Below, one piece after another: positions 17,501-25,111 of a DNA stretch of 64,000 nt (its first letter is position 1; the number at the start of each line of letters is the position of its first letter). The DNA comes from Variovorax paradoxus (lineage in GTDB: Bacteria > Pseudomonadota > Gammaproteobacteria > Burkholderiales > Burkholderiaceae_C): contig NZ_JAGGNW010000017.1 of the NCBI RefSeq assembly GCF_018614875.1, positions 1 through 64,000 of the forward strand, given 5' to 3'. The notes beneath the pieces are model-generated. The model ran no database searches. It worked only from the letters and a program-made list of their open reading frames with translations, and had not been told where the DNA came from. The position numbers were made by a program, and so were the translations under genes.

Positions 17501-19606
17501 GCGGGCCAGCCCGTAACGCGCACTGCCGTCACCGGCTCCGACGGCCGCTACGAGCTGGCGGGCCTGCCGCTGCCCGGCACCGGCGGCTACACGATCACCG
17601 AGACGCAGCCCAGTGGCTACGACGAGGGCATCGCCATCCCCGGCACGCTCGGCGGTTCGGCCCAGGGCACCAACCAGATCCGCGTGAACTTCACGACGCT
17701 GGCGACCCATGGCACAGGCTACGACTTCAACGAGCACAGCAACCAGCCCGCCTCGCTGACCGGCACCGTGTGGTTCGACCAGAACCACAACCGCAGCCGC
17801 GAAAGCGGCGAGGGCCAGGGCGAAGGCTGGACCGTGGAGCTGCTGCGCTGCGCCGACGGCGGCAACGCCTGCCCGGAAACCGCGACCACAGTGCTCTACA
17901 CCGTGACCACAGGCGCCGACGGCAGCTATCGCTTCGGCGACCTCACGCCCGGCGAATACCGCGTGCGCTTCCGCTCGCCCGACGGCCGCACCGTCGGCGG
18001 CGTGTGGCCCACCGACGGGGCGCAGAACGGCGCCAACGGCCCGTATCCGACGCCTGCGGCCAGCGATCCGCGCTTCTCGATCAAGGTGCGCGTGGCCCCT
18101 GGCGCCAACGTGCAGCGCCAGGACCTGCCGTACGACCCGGGTGGCGTGGTGTACGACAGCGTGAGCGGCACGCCCGTGCCCGGCGCGGTGGTGCGTCTCG
18201 TGGGCCCGCCCGGCTTCGACCCGGCGCAGCACCTGCTCGACGGACGCGACACCTACACCACCGGCCCCGGCGGCTACTACGACTTCTTCGTCCTGCCGGG
18301 CGCGCCGGCCGGCGAATACCGCCTGGCGGTCACGCCGCCGGGCAGCTACCTGCCGTCGTCGATCTACCCGGCCGCGGCCGGCGGGCTCGGCACGCAGTCC
18401 TGCTCCGCGCCGGCCAACGGACCCGCACCCGCGCAGACCAACCCCTGCGTGGTGAGCCCCGGCGCGGGGCTGGTGCCCGGCGCCGGCTACTACCTGGCAT
18501 TCCAGATGCCGGGTGGCGGCGGCCAGCACGTGGTGGCGAACAACATTCCGCTCGATCCGGCGGACGCCACCCTCATCGAGCTGCGCAAGACCACTTCGAA
18601 GCTCACCGTGAAGAAGGGCGAACTGCTGCCCTACCGCATCACGGCACGCAACACCCGCAGCAACCCCGTGCCGGGCGCGGCCGTGGTCGACACCCTGCCG
18701 CCGGGCTTCCGCTACGTGCAGGGCTCGCTCACCGTGCGCATCCTGCCGGGCGGCGTGGCGCTGCCGGTGGTGCCGCAGATCAACGGCCGCCAGGTGGTGG
18801 TGCCCGGACAGAACTTCGCGCCCAACGAGACCAAGGAATACCTGATGGTCGCCGGCGTGGGGGTCGGCGTGGGCGAGGGCGAGTTCGTCAACCAGGTCAT
18901 CGCCACACAGGGCGTGGGTGGACGCGTGCTGTCGAACCTTGCCACCGCCACGGTGCGCGTGGTGCCCGATGCGCTGTTCGACTGCACCGACGTGATCGGC
19001 AAGGTCTACGACGACAAAAACGCCAACGGCTACCAGGACGAAGGCGAGCCCGGCCTTGCCAACGTGCGCGTCGCCACCGTCAACGGCGTGCTGGCCACCA
19101 CCGACGCCGAGGGTCGCTACCACATTGCCTGCGCCGCCATTCCGAAGGATGGCACCGGCAGCAACCTGGTGCTCAAGCTCGACGAGCGCACGCTGCCTTC
19201 GGGCTACCGCACCACGAGCGAGAACCCGGCCGCCGAGCGCGCCACGCGCGGCAAGGTGCTGAAGGTGAACTTCGGCGCCACGGTGCACCGCGTCGTTCGG
19301 CTCGCGCTCCAGGGCGCCGCCTTCGACGACGGCAGCACCGCGCTGCGCGCCGGCTTCGTGCCCGAGCTCGACCGCACCGTGGCCGTGCTGGCCGAGAAGA
19401 CCTCGGTGCTGCGCCTGGCCTACAAGGCCGCGCCCGGCGAGGCCGAAGCGCTCGGCCGCCAGCGCACCGACGCGGTGAAGGCCGCCGTGCTCGCGCGCTG
19501 GAAGCAATTGGGCGAACAGCGCGCGGACCGCAAGGAGCCGCCGCTCTTCAACCTGGACATCGAGGTCGAGCTGGTGCCCGCCGCCGTGCCCGCGGTGAAG
19601 CCATGA
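11561..19606 (+). CDS. Giant DUF11 / SdrD-B repeat surface protein
   Basis: A 2681-residue exported protein. A long signal peptide ends at about residue 50 (LLLATAAHA). Residues 50-1200 hold about seven DUF11-type conserved-repeat domains (typical core: DTLPAGL preceded by NNGPDSA). Residues 1207-2160 hold eight SdrD-B/Cna-B-like repeats (G-x-V-Y-x-D-x-N-x-N-G, then PGIAGVTVTLTGTD, then ETQP). A divergent Cna-B-like unit, another DUF11 domain (about 2340) and a final SdrD-B unit with KVYDDKNANGYQDEGEPGLA (about 2480) follow. The last 100 residues (FDDGSTALRAGFVPELDRTV onward) resemble a weak OmpA-like domain. Such proteins are extracellular stalks or adhesins. There is no LPXTG or Gram-positive anchor. 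The stop overlaps the next gene's start (ATGA), so the two are translationally coupled. Confidence 0.88.
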   Translation: MFSTPLILSGAQAPRDFFQTAGRVLRRRTARMSALLVGPLAGLLLATAAHAVPQVSSLVHVPDILPAGGTVTSTVTIAETDSLPIGAPGASFTYSVPANSIYMGTGAVPVGSCSSTVPVGSAGPGTVTCSGITLAAGQTRAFELRLRTLTQGTLSVTATPAGGGASETKTITVNQGADVALAISAPASASSGATVPIVFTLTNNGPDASTGSTLTYNIPTGLSVSSSGLPSGCSVTGSQLNCTVGALALNGTRAITVNGVVTAAAGSTITHQPAIAPTGSIGDGVPENDNATANTTVTAGTVLTMAKSHDGGQLLVGQRFNFTLAPRFSGSAPTGVTLTDTLPANFQIAGTVSAAAGWTCSVSGQTVSCTRSNIGTGGADVALGDIVIPVIALTTGTGVVNQATVNATGPVSTSATGSAPADVTNSATDFRADKRRGWPQNNVPINQPFDYQVGATNLGGTRLLAGSTINLVDDLPAGVRINSVTQRDGYACTITKGGATVAAPVDGPATVNCTRTLSSDIGVDTSSGNTARNAGYVIVNVTIPAVPAGNAPIVNSMCVNVALPAGAPTSGADPDANTGNDCVSLGTGVDDSANYADVTVQKRVGGVGSGAANRQTAGLPITWEIEVVNRGPSPAQNVAVSDTFVQVLGAGTVTQTANGATFAGTCALPAASNGAGSASLSNCSISQLPVCRASTDAVSALPLCPVISIQATHYGDGRSASDNTFEIANTASAIAATPADPVLDAGGRTNSGTANGFFNAQTDVVVTKTASPGSVPVGQMLTYTLTARNQSVQQGSFSLAYEVRVTDTLPAGLMFISATAAGGGSCPTQPSTTQPTGSGNNQLVCRWDSLARNQQQTVTVQVRPLYAINGTTITNSVAVATATPESNATNNQATAATGVISPVYDLVITKRDDVDPANVGDDVTYTLTVSNNSPSTAEAVRVVDNLPSAGTGGEPAPTFVSATAPAGVGVTTPAVGSTGGQIVFSIAALGGTGNTSTGETNTLQFQVKLRGVSRGTFQNRAAVDFFDAARNAFDTSQGNNAVAENTTFRFKADVQVVSKAAVSPGTGTPLATVAIGQGFDWLMQLRNNGPDSAETTSFTDTLPAGLVLTGPPVFTVTGGTFTPAAPTCTGTAGGNTVNCAITSMPANGTATVRIPVRTATGTTPANGTQFTNRAHLVTTGSGDTNGGADPNAGNNFNEGSIAVQSSALSGRVYEDLNGNGAIDGGEPGIAGVTMRLTGTDSLGNAVSLTTTTDASGNWGFTVPAGTYSVAEDQPAAYQPGITRAGGATGAGSTAGTVPAGTSNGPNGSNANRIDAIVLGAGGTSAANNFGEVRPSSLAGRVYRDADYSGAASAGDPGIAGVTVTLTGTDMFGNPVSTTATTAGGTGNYAFNNLTPGTYVVTETQPAAFADGSDAAGSAGGTAGNDVVSAIALRSNVNGTGYDFGELLTRIPVRVFVDANNDGLPQAGDTGIPNVALRLAGTDAAGNAVSIVAVPSGPDGSYEFRNVPPSAPGGYTITETQPANYAPGKANANGQPGTAQGGGNSITGITVAGTNPPLTQGEYYFGELLPAGISGRVYYDRNGNGAQGAPATEPGLAGVTIALTGTDVNGNPVTRTTTTDASGDYNFANLAPGTYTVIETRPSGYEPGITRAGNVSGTGSVAGTVPTSGSGVANGPNGSTANVIQNIVLGATGSGSAANNFSAVRPASLSGYVYADVAPSNGTRDTGEPGIAGTTVRVTGTDFLGNAVTRTVQAAADGRYLVDTLLPGTYQIDETQPDGVADGPESLGTVGGAPRGTANPGGANDRFGALVLASEETGIDYNFGERGGQIAGWVYVDANNDGIRQAGETGIPGATLTLTGRSASGLVVNATAVTDANGRYVFTGLLPADATGYAVRETQPVTYADGLDAVGTLDGTRSGTLGNDVLSAIAYRGGNGDDYNFGERGASIAGTVYNDANRNGTREPQDLPIAGVTITLTGTDAAGQPVTRTAVTGSDGRYELAGLPLPGTGGYTITETQPSGYDEGIAIPGTLGGSAQGTNQIRVNFTTLATHGTGYDFNEHSNQPASLTGTVWFDQNHNRSRESGEGQGEGWTVELLRCADGGNACPETATTVLYTVTTGADGSYRFGDLTPGEYRVRFRSPDGRTVGGVWPTDGAQNGANGPYPTPAASDPRFSIKVRVAPGANVQRQDLPYDPGGVVYDSVSGTPVPGAVVRLVGPPGFDPAQHLLDGRDTYTTGPGGYYDFFVLPGAPAGEYRLAVTPPGSYLPSSIYPAAAGGLGTQSCSAPANGPAPAQTNPCVVSPGAGLVPGAGYYLAFQMPGGGGQHVVANNIPLDPADATLIELRKTTSKLTVKKGELLPYRITARNTRSNPVPGAAVVDTLPPGFRYVQGSLTVRILPGGVALPVVPQINGRQVVVPGQNFAPNETKEYLMVAGVGVGVGEGEFVNQVIATQGVGGRVLSNLATATVRVVPDALFDCTDVIGKVYDDKNANGYQDEGEPGLANVRVATVNGVLATTDAEGRYHIACAAIPKDGTGSNLVLKLDERTLPSGYRTTSENPAAERATRGKVLKVNFGATVHRVVRLALQGAAFDDGSTALRAGFVPELDRTVAVLAEKTSVLRLAYKAAPGEAEALGRQRTDAVKAAVLARWKQLGEQRADRKEPPLFNLDIEVELVPAAVPAVKP
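15181..18030 (+). repeat. Eight tandem SdrD-B-type coding repeats
   Basis: Repeat units of about 340-410 bp begin near 15181, 15568, 15905, 16273, 16680, 17043, 17398 and 17755. Each encodes a beta-sandwich unit starting G-x-V-Y/F-x-D and ending in an ETQP-containing strand. Units differ by substitution and small indels, so they are diverged protein repeats and not recent duplications. DxNxNG calcium-binding-like turns are kept in most units. Confidence 0.85.
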
Positions 19607-22600
19607 CGCGAGAACGAGTGAACGCCATGAAAAGCACCCCGACATCGAAGAACCCGTTCAAGCGAGCCGACATGAGAAAGCTACCCAAGCGCATCGCCCT
19701 CGCAGGCGCGGTCACCGCCGCCTGCATGACCATGGGCCTGGCCGCGGCGCAGGACACCGCCGTGCGCGGCCGCATGCTCGACCATGCCGCGGCCGACCCG
19801 CGCGCGGCCGATCTCGACGGCACGCGCCGCCTGCCACGCAGCAGCGAGCGCGAGCTGCCCAAAGCCACCTTCGTGCTCGGCGATGTGCGCGAGCCGGTGG
19901 CCGCTCCGGCGAGCGGCGCAGCGGCAGCGGCTGTTCCGGCCACGGAACGCAGCGATGCGCAGACTCCGCAGTTCGCGTCGGGCTCCGACCTTCTCGCTGC
20001 GGCGGACCGGGCGCAGCTCGACCGCATTGCCGACCAGGTCAAGGGCCGCGACAAGCTGCGCTTCGAGATCGTCGGCCACACCGACGCCCAGCCGCTGAGC
20101 GCGAAGTCGCGCGAGCGCTTCGCCGACAACCATGCGCTGGGCCTGGCCCGCGCACAGCAGGTGGCGCGCTATCTCACGCAGCGCCTCGGCCTGCCGGAGT
20201 CCCAGGCGGCGGCAAGCTCACGCGGCCCCGATGCCCCTGTCGCGCCGCCCGCATCCGACCCCATCAACTGGCCCGCCAACCGCCGCGTCGAAGTGCGCGT
20301 GTACTGGACCGATGCGGCGACAGTGGCGGCGAGCGCCCCGGCACTCGTGCCCGCCGACCCCGGCGTCTGCCGCACCTTCACCGCCTTCGGCACCGACGCC
20401 GCACCGCTGCGCCTGAGCGTGGACGGCCAGCTGCTCACAGCCGACGGCAAGGGCGCCTCGGGCGCAGCCGGCGAGGGCGCCACCAGCGCCGACCGCCAGC
20501 GCTGCGTCGACGTGCAGCTCGAGCGCAACCAGCTGCGGCTGCAGTACGACAACCTCTCGCAGCCGCGCCGCCTGAGCGCCGCGGCCTGGCCCACCATCGT
20601 GGTGGCCGGCGACACCGTGCGCTTTGCGGGCTACAGCAACTACCTGCTGTTCACCGCCAAGGCCGAGTTGCGCATCTACACCGCCAACGACGTCATGCAG
20701 CGCCGCCTGCTCGCCACGCTGCCGCTCGACACCGCGATGCGCGGCGAATGGCAGGTGCCCGCGGGCCTGCTCGACCGCCTGGCCGACGGCGCGGGCGGCA
20801 AGCTCTACTACCGCCTGCGCGTGTACGACCGCCAGGGCCGTTTCGACGAGACCGACGATCTCTCGCTCAGCGTGGCCGAGCGCCACGCCCCCGAAAAGGC
20901 CACGCCCGATCCAGCGCGCGAACTGCTGCGCGCCTACGGGCAGAACAACATCGCGATCTCAAACATTCCGCTCGCGGCCGGCACCGTCACCGCCAGCGGC
21001 GCGGCCGTCCGCCCCGGCGAGACGGTGCGCGCGCTCGGCTTCGCAGTGCCGGTGGACGACAACGGCCGCTTCGTGTTCCAGCAGCTGGTGCCGCGCCGCG
21101 TGCAGACCGGCGAGATCGCAGTGACCGATGCGCGGGGCGCCACGCGTTCCTACCGCCGCGACTTCGAACTGCCCGCAAGCGACTGGTTCTTCGTCGGCCA
21201 GGCCGATCTCACCGTGGGCAGCAACAGCGTGAGCGGCCCGGCCGCGATCATGACCAACGACAAGAACCGCTATGGCGGCGGAGGCTGGAGCGAAGGCCGC
21301 ATCGCCGGCTATGCCAAGGGCCAGCTCGACGACCGCTGGACCCTGACCGCCAGCGTCGACACCGAGGAGCGCCCGCTCAAGGACCTGTTGCGCAACCTCG
21401 ACCGCAAGGACCCGACCTCGCTGTTCCGCCGCTTCGATCCCGAGGATTCGTGGAGCACCTTCGGAGACGACTCCACCACCATCGAGGACGCGCCCACGCA
21501 GGGCCGCTTCTACCTGCGCGTGGACGACGGCCGCTCGCAGGCGATGTGGGGCAACTTCAAGCTCAACTTCGGCGACACCGAACTCACGCGCGTGAGCCGT
21601 GGCCTCTACGGCTTCCATGGCCGCTACCTCGGCGACGAATCGACCTCGTTCGGCGAGGCGCGCCTGAAGATCGACGCCTTCGCGGCCGAACCGGGCACCC
21701 TCGCGGCGCGCGAGGAATTCCGCGGCACGGGCGGCTCGCTCTACTACCTGCGCAACCAGGACATCACGCGCGGCGCCGAGCGCGTGAACATCGAGATCCG
21801 CGACCGCGATTCGGGCTTCGTGCTCAAGCGCACGCAGCTCGTGCCCAGCTCCGACTACGAGATCGACTATCTGCAGGGCCGCGTGCTGCTCTCCGCACCG
21901 CTGCCCAGCCTCTCGGACGACGGCTCGCTGGTGCGCGCCGGCGGCTTCACCGGCATGCCGGCCTTCCTGGTGGTGGACTACGAATACACGCCGATCGCGA
22001 GCTCGCTCGACACGCTCGCCGTGGGTGGCCGGGTCTCGTGGTGGGCCAACGACCACGTGGGCGTGGGCGTGACCGCGTCGCGCCAGGACCAGATCGGCGC
22101 CGACCAGCGGCTGGCCGGCGCCGACATCACGCTGCGCAAGACCGAGACCACCTACTTCAAGGGCGAGGTCGCGCGCAGCAAGGGCCCGGGCACGGCGCAG
22201 CTCGATTCGCTCGACGGCGGCTTCAGCTTCAGCGGGCGCAACGGCACTTCGGGCACGAGCCTGGGCAATGGCCCCACCGGCAACGCCAATGCCTGGCGCC
22301 TCGAAGGCCAGGCCGACCTGGCCGACTTCGAGATGAAGGGCGGCGGCCGCATCAGTGCCTATGCACAGTCGCGCGACGCCGGCTTCTCGGCGCCGGGCCA
22401 GTACGCCAGCAACGCGACGCGCCAGGTCGGCGCGTCGGGCACCGTGCCCTTCGGCGAGAAGGGCGAGGCCGGCGAGCTGCGCCTGAAGGCCGACCGCCGC
22501 GACGAACGCGACGGCTACAACAGCAGTGTGCTCGACGCGCAGTACGGCCTGCGCCTGTCGCCCGACTGGAAGCTGGGCCTCGGCCTGCGCTACGACGACA

Positions 22601-23922
22601 AGACCGGCGACGCGCTCATCACCAGCCCGTCGCTTCCCACCACGCAGGCCGTGTCCGGCGAGCGCGCCGACGCGGCCGTGCAGCTGGAGTACACCGGCAA
22701 CGACCGCTGGAGCCTCTACGGTTTCGCGCAGAAGACGCTGCGGCGCACCGGCACGCGGCTGGACAACGACCGCCTGGGTTTCGGCGGGCGCTACCGCGTG
22801 AGCGACAAGCTCGCGCTGCGCGGGGAACTTTCGACCGGCGACGGCGGCCTCGCAGGCAAGGCTGGCGTCGACTACCAGTACGACGACCGCTCCAACCTCT
22901 ACATGACCTATGTGGCGGACACCGGCCGCACCGACGAGAACCTCATCGGCCGCGGCGGCAGCCTCGTGACCGGCGTGCGCTCGCGCGTGGGCGACGGGCT
23001 CACCATGTTCACCGAGCATCGCCATGCCACCGGCACGCAGCCGGGCCTCACGCATGCCTACGGCGTTCAGTACGCGCCCGATGCGCACTGGACCCTGGGC
23101 GTCAATTTCGAGAACGGCTGGGTCGGCGCCGAAACGCTGGGCGCCACCCGGCGCGAGGCGGTGGCCCTCACGGCCGGCTATTCGAACGAGCGCCTCAAGT
23201 ACAGCGGCGGCCTGGAGTACCGCAAGGACCGCACCACGGCCGAATCGCGCACCAGCTGGCTCGTGAAGAACTCCTTCACATGGAAGGTGAACGACGACGC
23301 GCGCTGGGTCGGCAAGTTCAACTGGGCCGACAGCGACAGCAGCACCGGCGCACTGGCCGCGGCCAAGTACACCGAGGCGATGCTCGGCTATGCGCTGCGC
23401 CCCGCGCTCGACGACCGGCTCAACCTGCTGTTCAAGTACACCTACCTCTACGACCTCTCGTCGCCGGGGCAGGTGGTGTCGGCCGGCGCGCTCGACTCGA
23501 GCCTGGGCGCCGTGTCGACCACCGGCATCGACTACCAGCAGCGCAGCCATGTGTTCGCGATCGATGCCACCTACGACATCAACGAGCGCTGGACCCTCGG
23601 CGGCAAGTACGCCTGGCGCCGCGGCGAACTGCGCGCGAGCCGCGACAACTCGTCGCCGTGGTTCAAGAGCTCGGCCGAGCTGGCAGTGCTGCGCGTCGAC
23701 TGGAAGCTGGTGCGCAACTGGGACTGGATGGTCGAGTGGCGCTCGCTGCGCGCCAGGGAACTCAAGGACCGCAAGAGCGGATGGGTCACCGCGGCCTACT
23801 ACCATGTCAACGAGAACCTCAAGGTCGGCGTGGGCTACAACTTCACCGACTACTCCGACAACCTCACGGACATGAGCTACCGCAGCAAGGGCTGGTTCCT
23901 CAACGTGCTCGGGAAGTTCTGA
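19603..23922 (+). CDS. OmpA-domain outer-membrane beta-barrel protein
   Basis: A 1439-residue protein. A signal sequence follows MRKLPKRIAL (residues 24-47, ending AAAQ). An OmpA-like peptidoglycan-binding domain lies at about 115-230, with EIVGHTDAQPLSAKSR and LGLARAQQVARYL keeping the binding Asp and Arg. A Cna/Ig-like middle region follows. From about residue 520 to the end is a long series of alternating amphipathic strands (aromatic-bordered, many GR/GLRYDDKTG turns) that ends in Phe (VLGKF), typical of an outer-membrane barrel. The start at 19603 overlaps the stop of the giant gene; ATGs at 19627 and 19672 are alternatives. By context it probably anchors, exports or displays the giant protein. 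It is not a recognisable TpsB or TonB receptor (no POTRA or plug domain seen). Confidence 0.82.
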   Translation: MTRERVNAMKSTPTSKNPFKRADMRKLPKRIALAGAVTAACMTMGLAAAQDTAVRGRMLDHAAADPRAADLDGTRRLPRSSERELPKATFVLGDVREPVAAPASGAAAAAVPATERSDAQTPQFASGSDLLAAADRAQLDRIADQVKGRDKLRFEIVGHTDAQPLSAKSRERFADNHALGLARAQQVARYLTQRLGLPESQAAASSRGPDAPVAPPASDPINWPANRRVEVRVYWTDAATVAASAPALVPADPGVCRTFTAFGTDAAPLRLSVDGQLLTADGKGASGAAGEGATSADRQRCVDVQLERNQLRLQYDNLSQPRRLSAAAWPTIVVAGDTVRFAGYSNYLLFTAKAELRIYTANDVMQRRLLATLPLDTAMRGEWQVPAGLLDRLADGAGGKLYYRLRVYDRQGRFDETDDLSLSVAERHAPEKATPDPARELLRAYGQNNIAISNIPLAAGTVTASGAAVRPGETVRALGFAVPVDDNGRFVFQQLVPRRVQTGEIAVTDARGATRSYRRDFELPASDWFFVGQADLTVGSNSVSGPAAIMTNDKNRYGGGGWSEGRIAGYAKGQLDDRWTLTASVDTEERPLKDLLRNLDRKDPTSLFRRFDPEDSWSTFGDDSTTIEDAPTQGRFYLRVDDGRSQAMWGNFKLNFGDTELTRVSRGLYGFHGRYLGDESTSFGEARLKIDAFAAEPGTLAAREEFRGTGGSLYYLRNQDITRGAERVNIEIRDRDSGFVLKRTQLVPSSDYEIDYLQGRVLLSAPLPSLSDDGSLVRAGGFTGMPAFLVVDYEYTPIASSLDTLAVGGRVSWWANDHVGVGVTASRQDQIGADQRLAGADITLRKTETTYFKGEVARSKGPGTAQLDSLDGGFSFSGRNGTSGTSLGNGPTGNANAWRLEGQADLADFEMKGGGRISAYAQSRDAGFSAPGQYASNATRQVGASGTVPFGEKGEAGELRLKADRRDERDGYNSSVLDAQYGLRLSPDWKLGLGLRYDDKTGDALITSPSLPTTQAVSGERADAAVQLEYTGNDRWSLYGFAQKTLRRTGTRLDNDRLGFGGRYRVSDKLALRGELSTGDGGLAGKAGVDYQYDDRSNLYMTYVADTGRTDENLIGRGGSLVTGVRSRVGDGLTMFTEHRHATGTQPGLTHAYGVQYAPDAHWTLGVNFENGWVGAETLGATRREAVALTAGYSNERLKYSGGLEYRKDRTTAESRTSWLVKNSFTWKVNDDARWVGKFNWADSDSSTGALAAAKYTEAMLGYALRPALDDRLNLLFKYTYLYDLSSPGQVVSAGALDSSLGAVSTTGIDYQQRSHVFAIDATYDINERWTLGGKYAWRRGELRASRDNSSPWFKSSAELAVLRVDWKLVRNWDWMVEWRSLRARELKDRKSGWVTAAYYHVNENLKVGVGYNFTDYSDNLTDMSYRSKGWFLNVLGKF

Positions 23923-24262
23923 AGGCGTGGGGCGGCATGACGAGGTGTGCGTGACGGACCTGGCTTTTCACGCGCTGGTGGCCAAGGTGCACACCGCCAC
24001 CAGGCCAACCGACCTGGCCTCCATCTTTTGCGAAGAGACCCATGTGCTTGCCGACTACCGGCAGGCGCGCTGATGAGATTCTTCTGTGGCCGGTGCGCTG
24101 CGCCGGACGCGGGGACTCATGGCGCGCGCGCGGAGTGGCAACAGGGGACATGAGGCCGGTTGTCGCTGCCGGCCGGTGGCGACAACGTCTTCCTGGCGCC
24201 ATTGCAGCGCGCAGCAGCAACAGGGTCAAGCCGGTCGAGCTCAGCTCTTGACTGGCTCTTGA
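23923..24262. other. Intergenic stretch, one tiny open frame only
   Basis: The 340 bp between the barrel gene and the toxin gene hold no firm gene. A GTG-started frame at 23951-24073 (40 codons, beginning VTDLAFHALVAKVHTATRPT) has GC-rich third positions like real coding sequence here, but it has no homology I recognise and a poor ribosome site. It may be a decayed gene end. The stretch also contains copy A of the imperfect repeat listed at 24141. Confidence 0.4.
24141..24213 (+). repeat. Imperfect direct repeat, copy A
   Basis: About 73 bp alignable to 25028-25101 with roughly three quarters of positions the same: both begin ACAGGGGA, share TGTCGCTGCCGGCC, then GTCTTCCT, then CCATTGC and GCGCA. 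The core forms a near-perfect inverted repeat (GTCGC to GCGAC around CCGGCCGG, 24162-24183). It lies on the far side of the toxin-antitoxin pair from copy B. Confidence 0.6.
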
Positions 24263-24574
24263 CTAATGGTAGTCATCCTCGCGCTGGTGGCGGATCGCAG
24301 CAACCGCGACCTCTCGATCGCTGATGATTCGAAACAAGGCAACATATCCCGAGGCACCGAATGGAATGACCAGCTCGCGCTCGAGCCGGTCGGCGTCGGC
24401 AATACGGCAGGTAAACGGGTTCGTCTCCAGAATTCGGAACTCACGCCGGATGGCCGCCACTGCGCGGCGCGGCAGATCGAAGTCGCCATGCTGGAGAGCG
24501 GAATCGACGAGAAAGTCTTCAAGACGCAACAGATCCTCGAGGGCCTCCCGCGTCAGGGTGACTGCGTAAGTCAC
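24263..24574 (-). CDS. RelE/ParE-family toxin
   Basis: A 103-residue protein of the RelE/ParE fold: an N-terminal TYAVTLTREALEDLLRLEDF helix-strand unit, central FRILETNPFTCRIAD, and the C-terminal strand VALFRIISDREVAVAAIRHQ with terminal EDDYH, as in ParE-type plasmid-stabilisation toxins. RelE toxins cleave ribosome-bound mRNA and ParE toxins poison gyrase; the sequence alone does not decide between them. Its ATG overlaps the stop of the upstream antitoxin gene by 4 bp, the usual antitoxin-toxin order. It is flanked by two copies of an imperfect repeat, suggesting insertion. Confidence 0.88.
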   Translation of the reverse strand: MTYAVTLTREALEDLLRLEDFLVDSALQHGDFDLPRRAVAAIRREFRILETNPFTCRIADADRLERELVIPFGASGYVALFRIISDREVAVAAIRHQREDDYH

Positions 24575-24870
24575 GAGCGAGCGGCTCTGCTGCGCTTTTC
24601 CTGAGCAAGCTGTGAAGTGCGCGCATCGAGGCGCGCTTGCATTGCGTCGAGCACATCCTTGGCAGAGTAGTACTCACCGCTCTTCTCGGCACGCTTCAAT
24701 GAACTGCGGCCACGCGCGAGAAACTCCTGCTGAGATTTGCGGCGCTGCGCTGCCTGCACGGCCGCGTTCTCCACAAACTGCGACAGCGTTTCGCCATGGC
24801 GAAGCACGCTTTCGATTTCAGTACGTACGGATGGCTCGACTCGTACGGGAGGCAACTGGGCGGTCTTCAT
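24571..24870 (-). CDS. Antitoxin, ribbon-helix-helix-like (YlcI/YnfO type)
   Basis: A 99-residue protein. The N-terminal part (PPVRVEPSVRTEIESVL) looks like a ribbon-helix-helix DNA-binding strand and helix, followed by a basic helical region (VQAAQRRKSQQEFLARGRSS) and a C-terminal tail likely to wrap the toxin. It is the first gene of the pair and overlaps the toxin start. I chose the ATG at 24870; an in-frame TTG at 24888 is also possible. It probably autorepresses the pair, as is known for such antitoxins. Confidence 0.82.
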   Translation of the reverse strand: MKTAQLPPVRVEPSVRTEIESVLRHGETLSQFVENAAVQAAQRRKSQQEFLARGRSSLKRAEKSGEYYSAKDVLDAMQARLDARTSQLAQEKRSRAARS

Positions 24871-25027
24871 CCACGCACTGTAGAGCAATTGCTATGCGCA
24901 AGTCAAGGTCCACCTGTCGCCAATCCGCCAGGTCTGCGCCCGGTTCCGTGTGAGCGTCGAGACTGCTCGCAAACTGGCTCGGCTACCAGTCGCCGCCAAC
25001 ACGATCCACGACGTTTGCACGTCCCGC

Positions 25028-25101
25028 ACAGGGGATCCGAGCGTCGGCTGTCGCTGCCGGCCCCGGGGGCGAGAATGTCTTCCTTGGCCCCATTGCGCGC
25101 A
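25028..25101 (+). repeat. Imperfect direct repeat, copy B
   Basis: Partner of 24141-24213. This copy ends 10 bp before the LysR start codon at 25112, so it overlaps that gene's leader. The inverted core is kept (TCGC ... GCGA around CCGGCCCCGG). GAGAATGTC in this copy and GACAACGTC in copy A occupy the same place. Confidence 0.6.
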
Positions 25102-25111
25102 ATACTTCCAC

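Noticed and set aside
15181..18030. Possible CRISPR or satellite array
   Set aside because: The periodicity of 340-410 bp is that of diverged protein repeats in an open frame; there are no short identical repeats or unique spacers.
12251..19645. A 2464-codon open frame on the minus strand opposite the giant surface gene
   Set aside because: It is a by-product of high GC and codon bias on the coding strand; the product is His/Arg/Gly/Ala filler with no domains, whereas the plus strand encodes clear repeats and a signal peptide.
20748..23954. Long plus-strand frame (1068 codons) within the barrel gene, and a 948-codon minus-strand frame opposite it
   Set aside because: Both are Arg/Ala-rich shadow frames without motifs; the annotated frame has a signal peptide, OmpA domain and terminal Phe.
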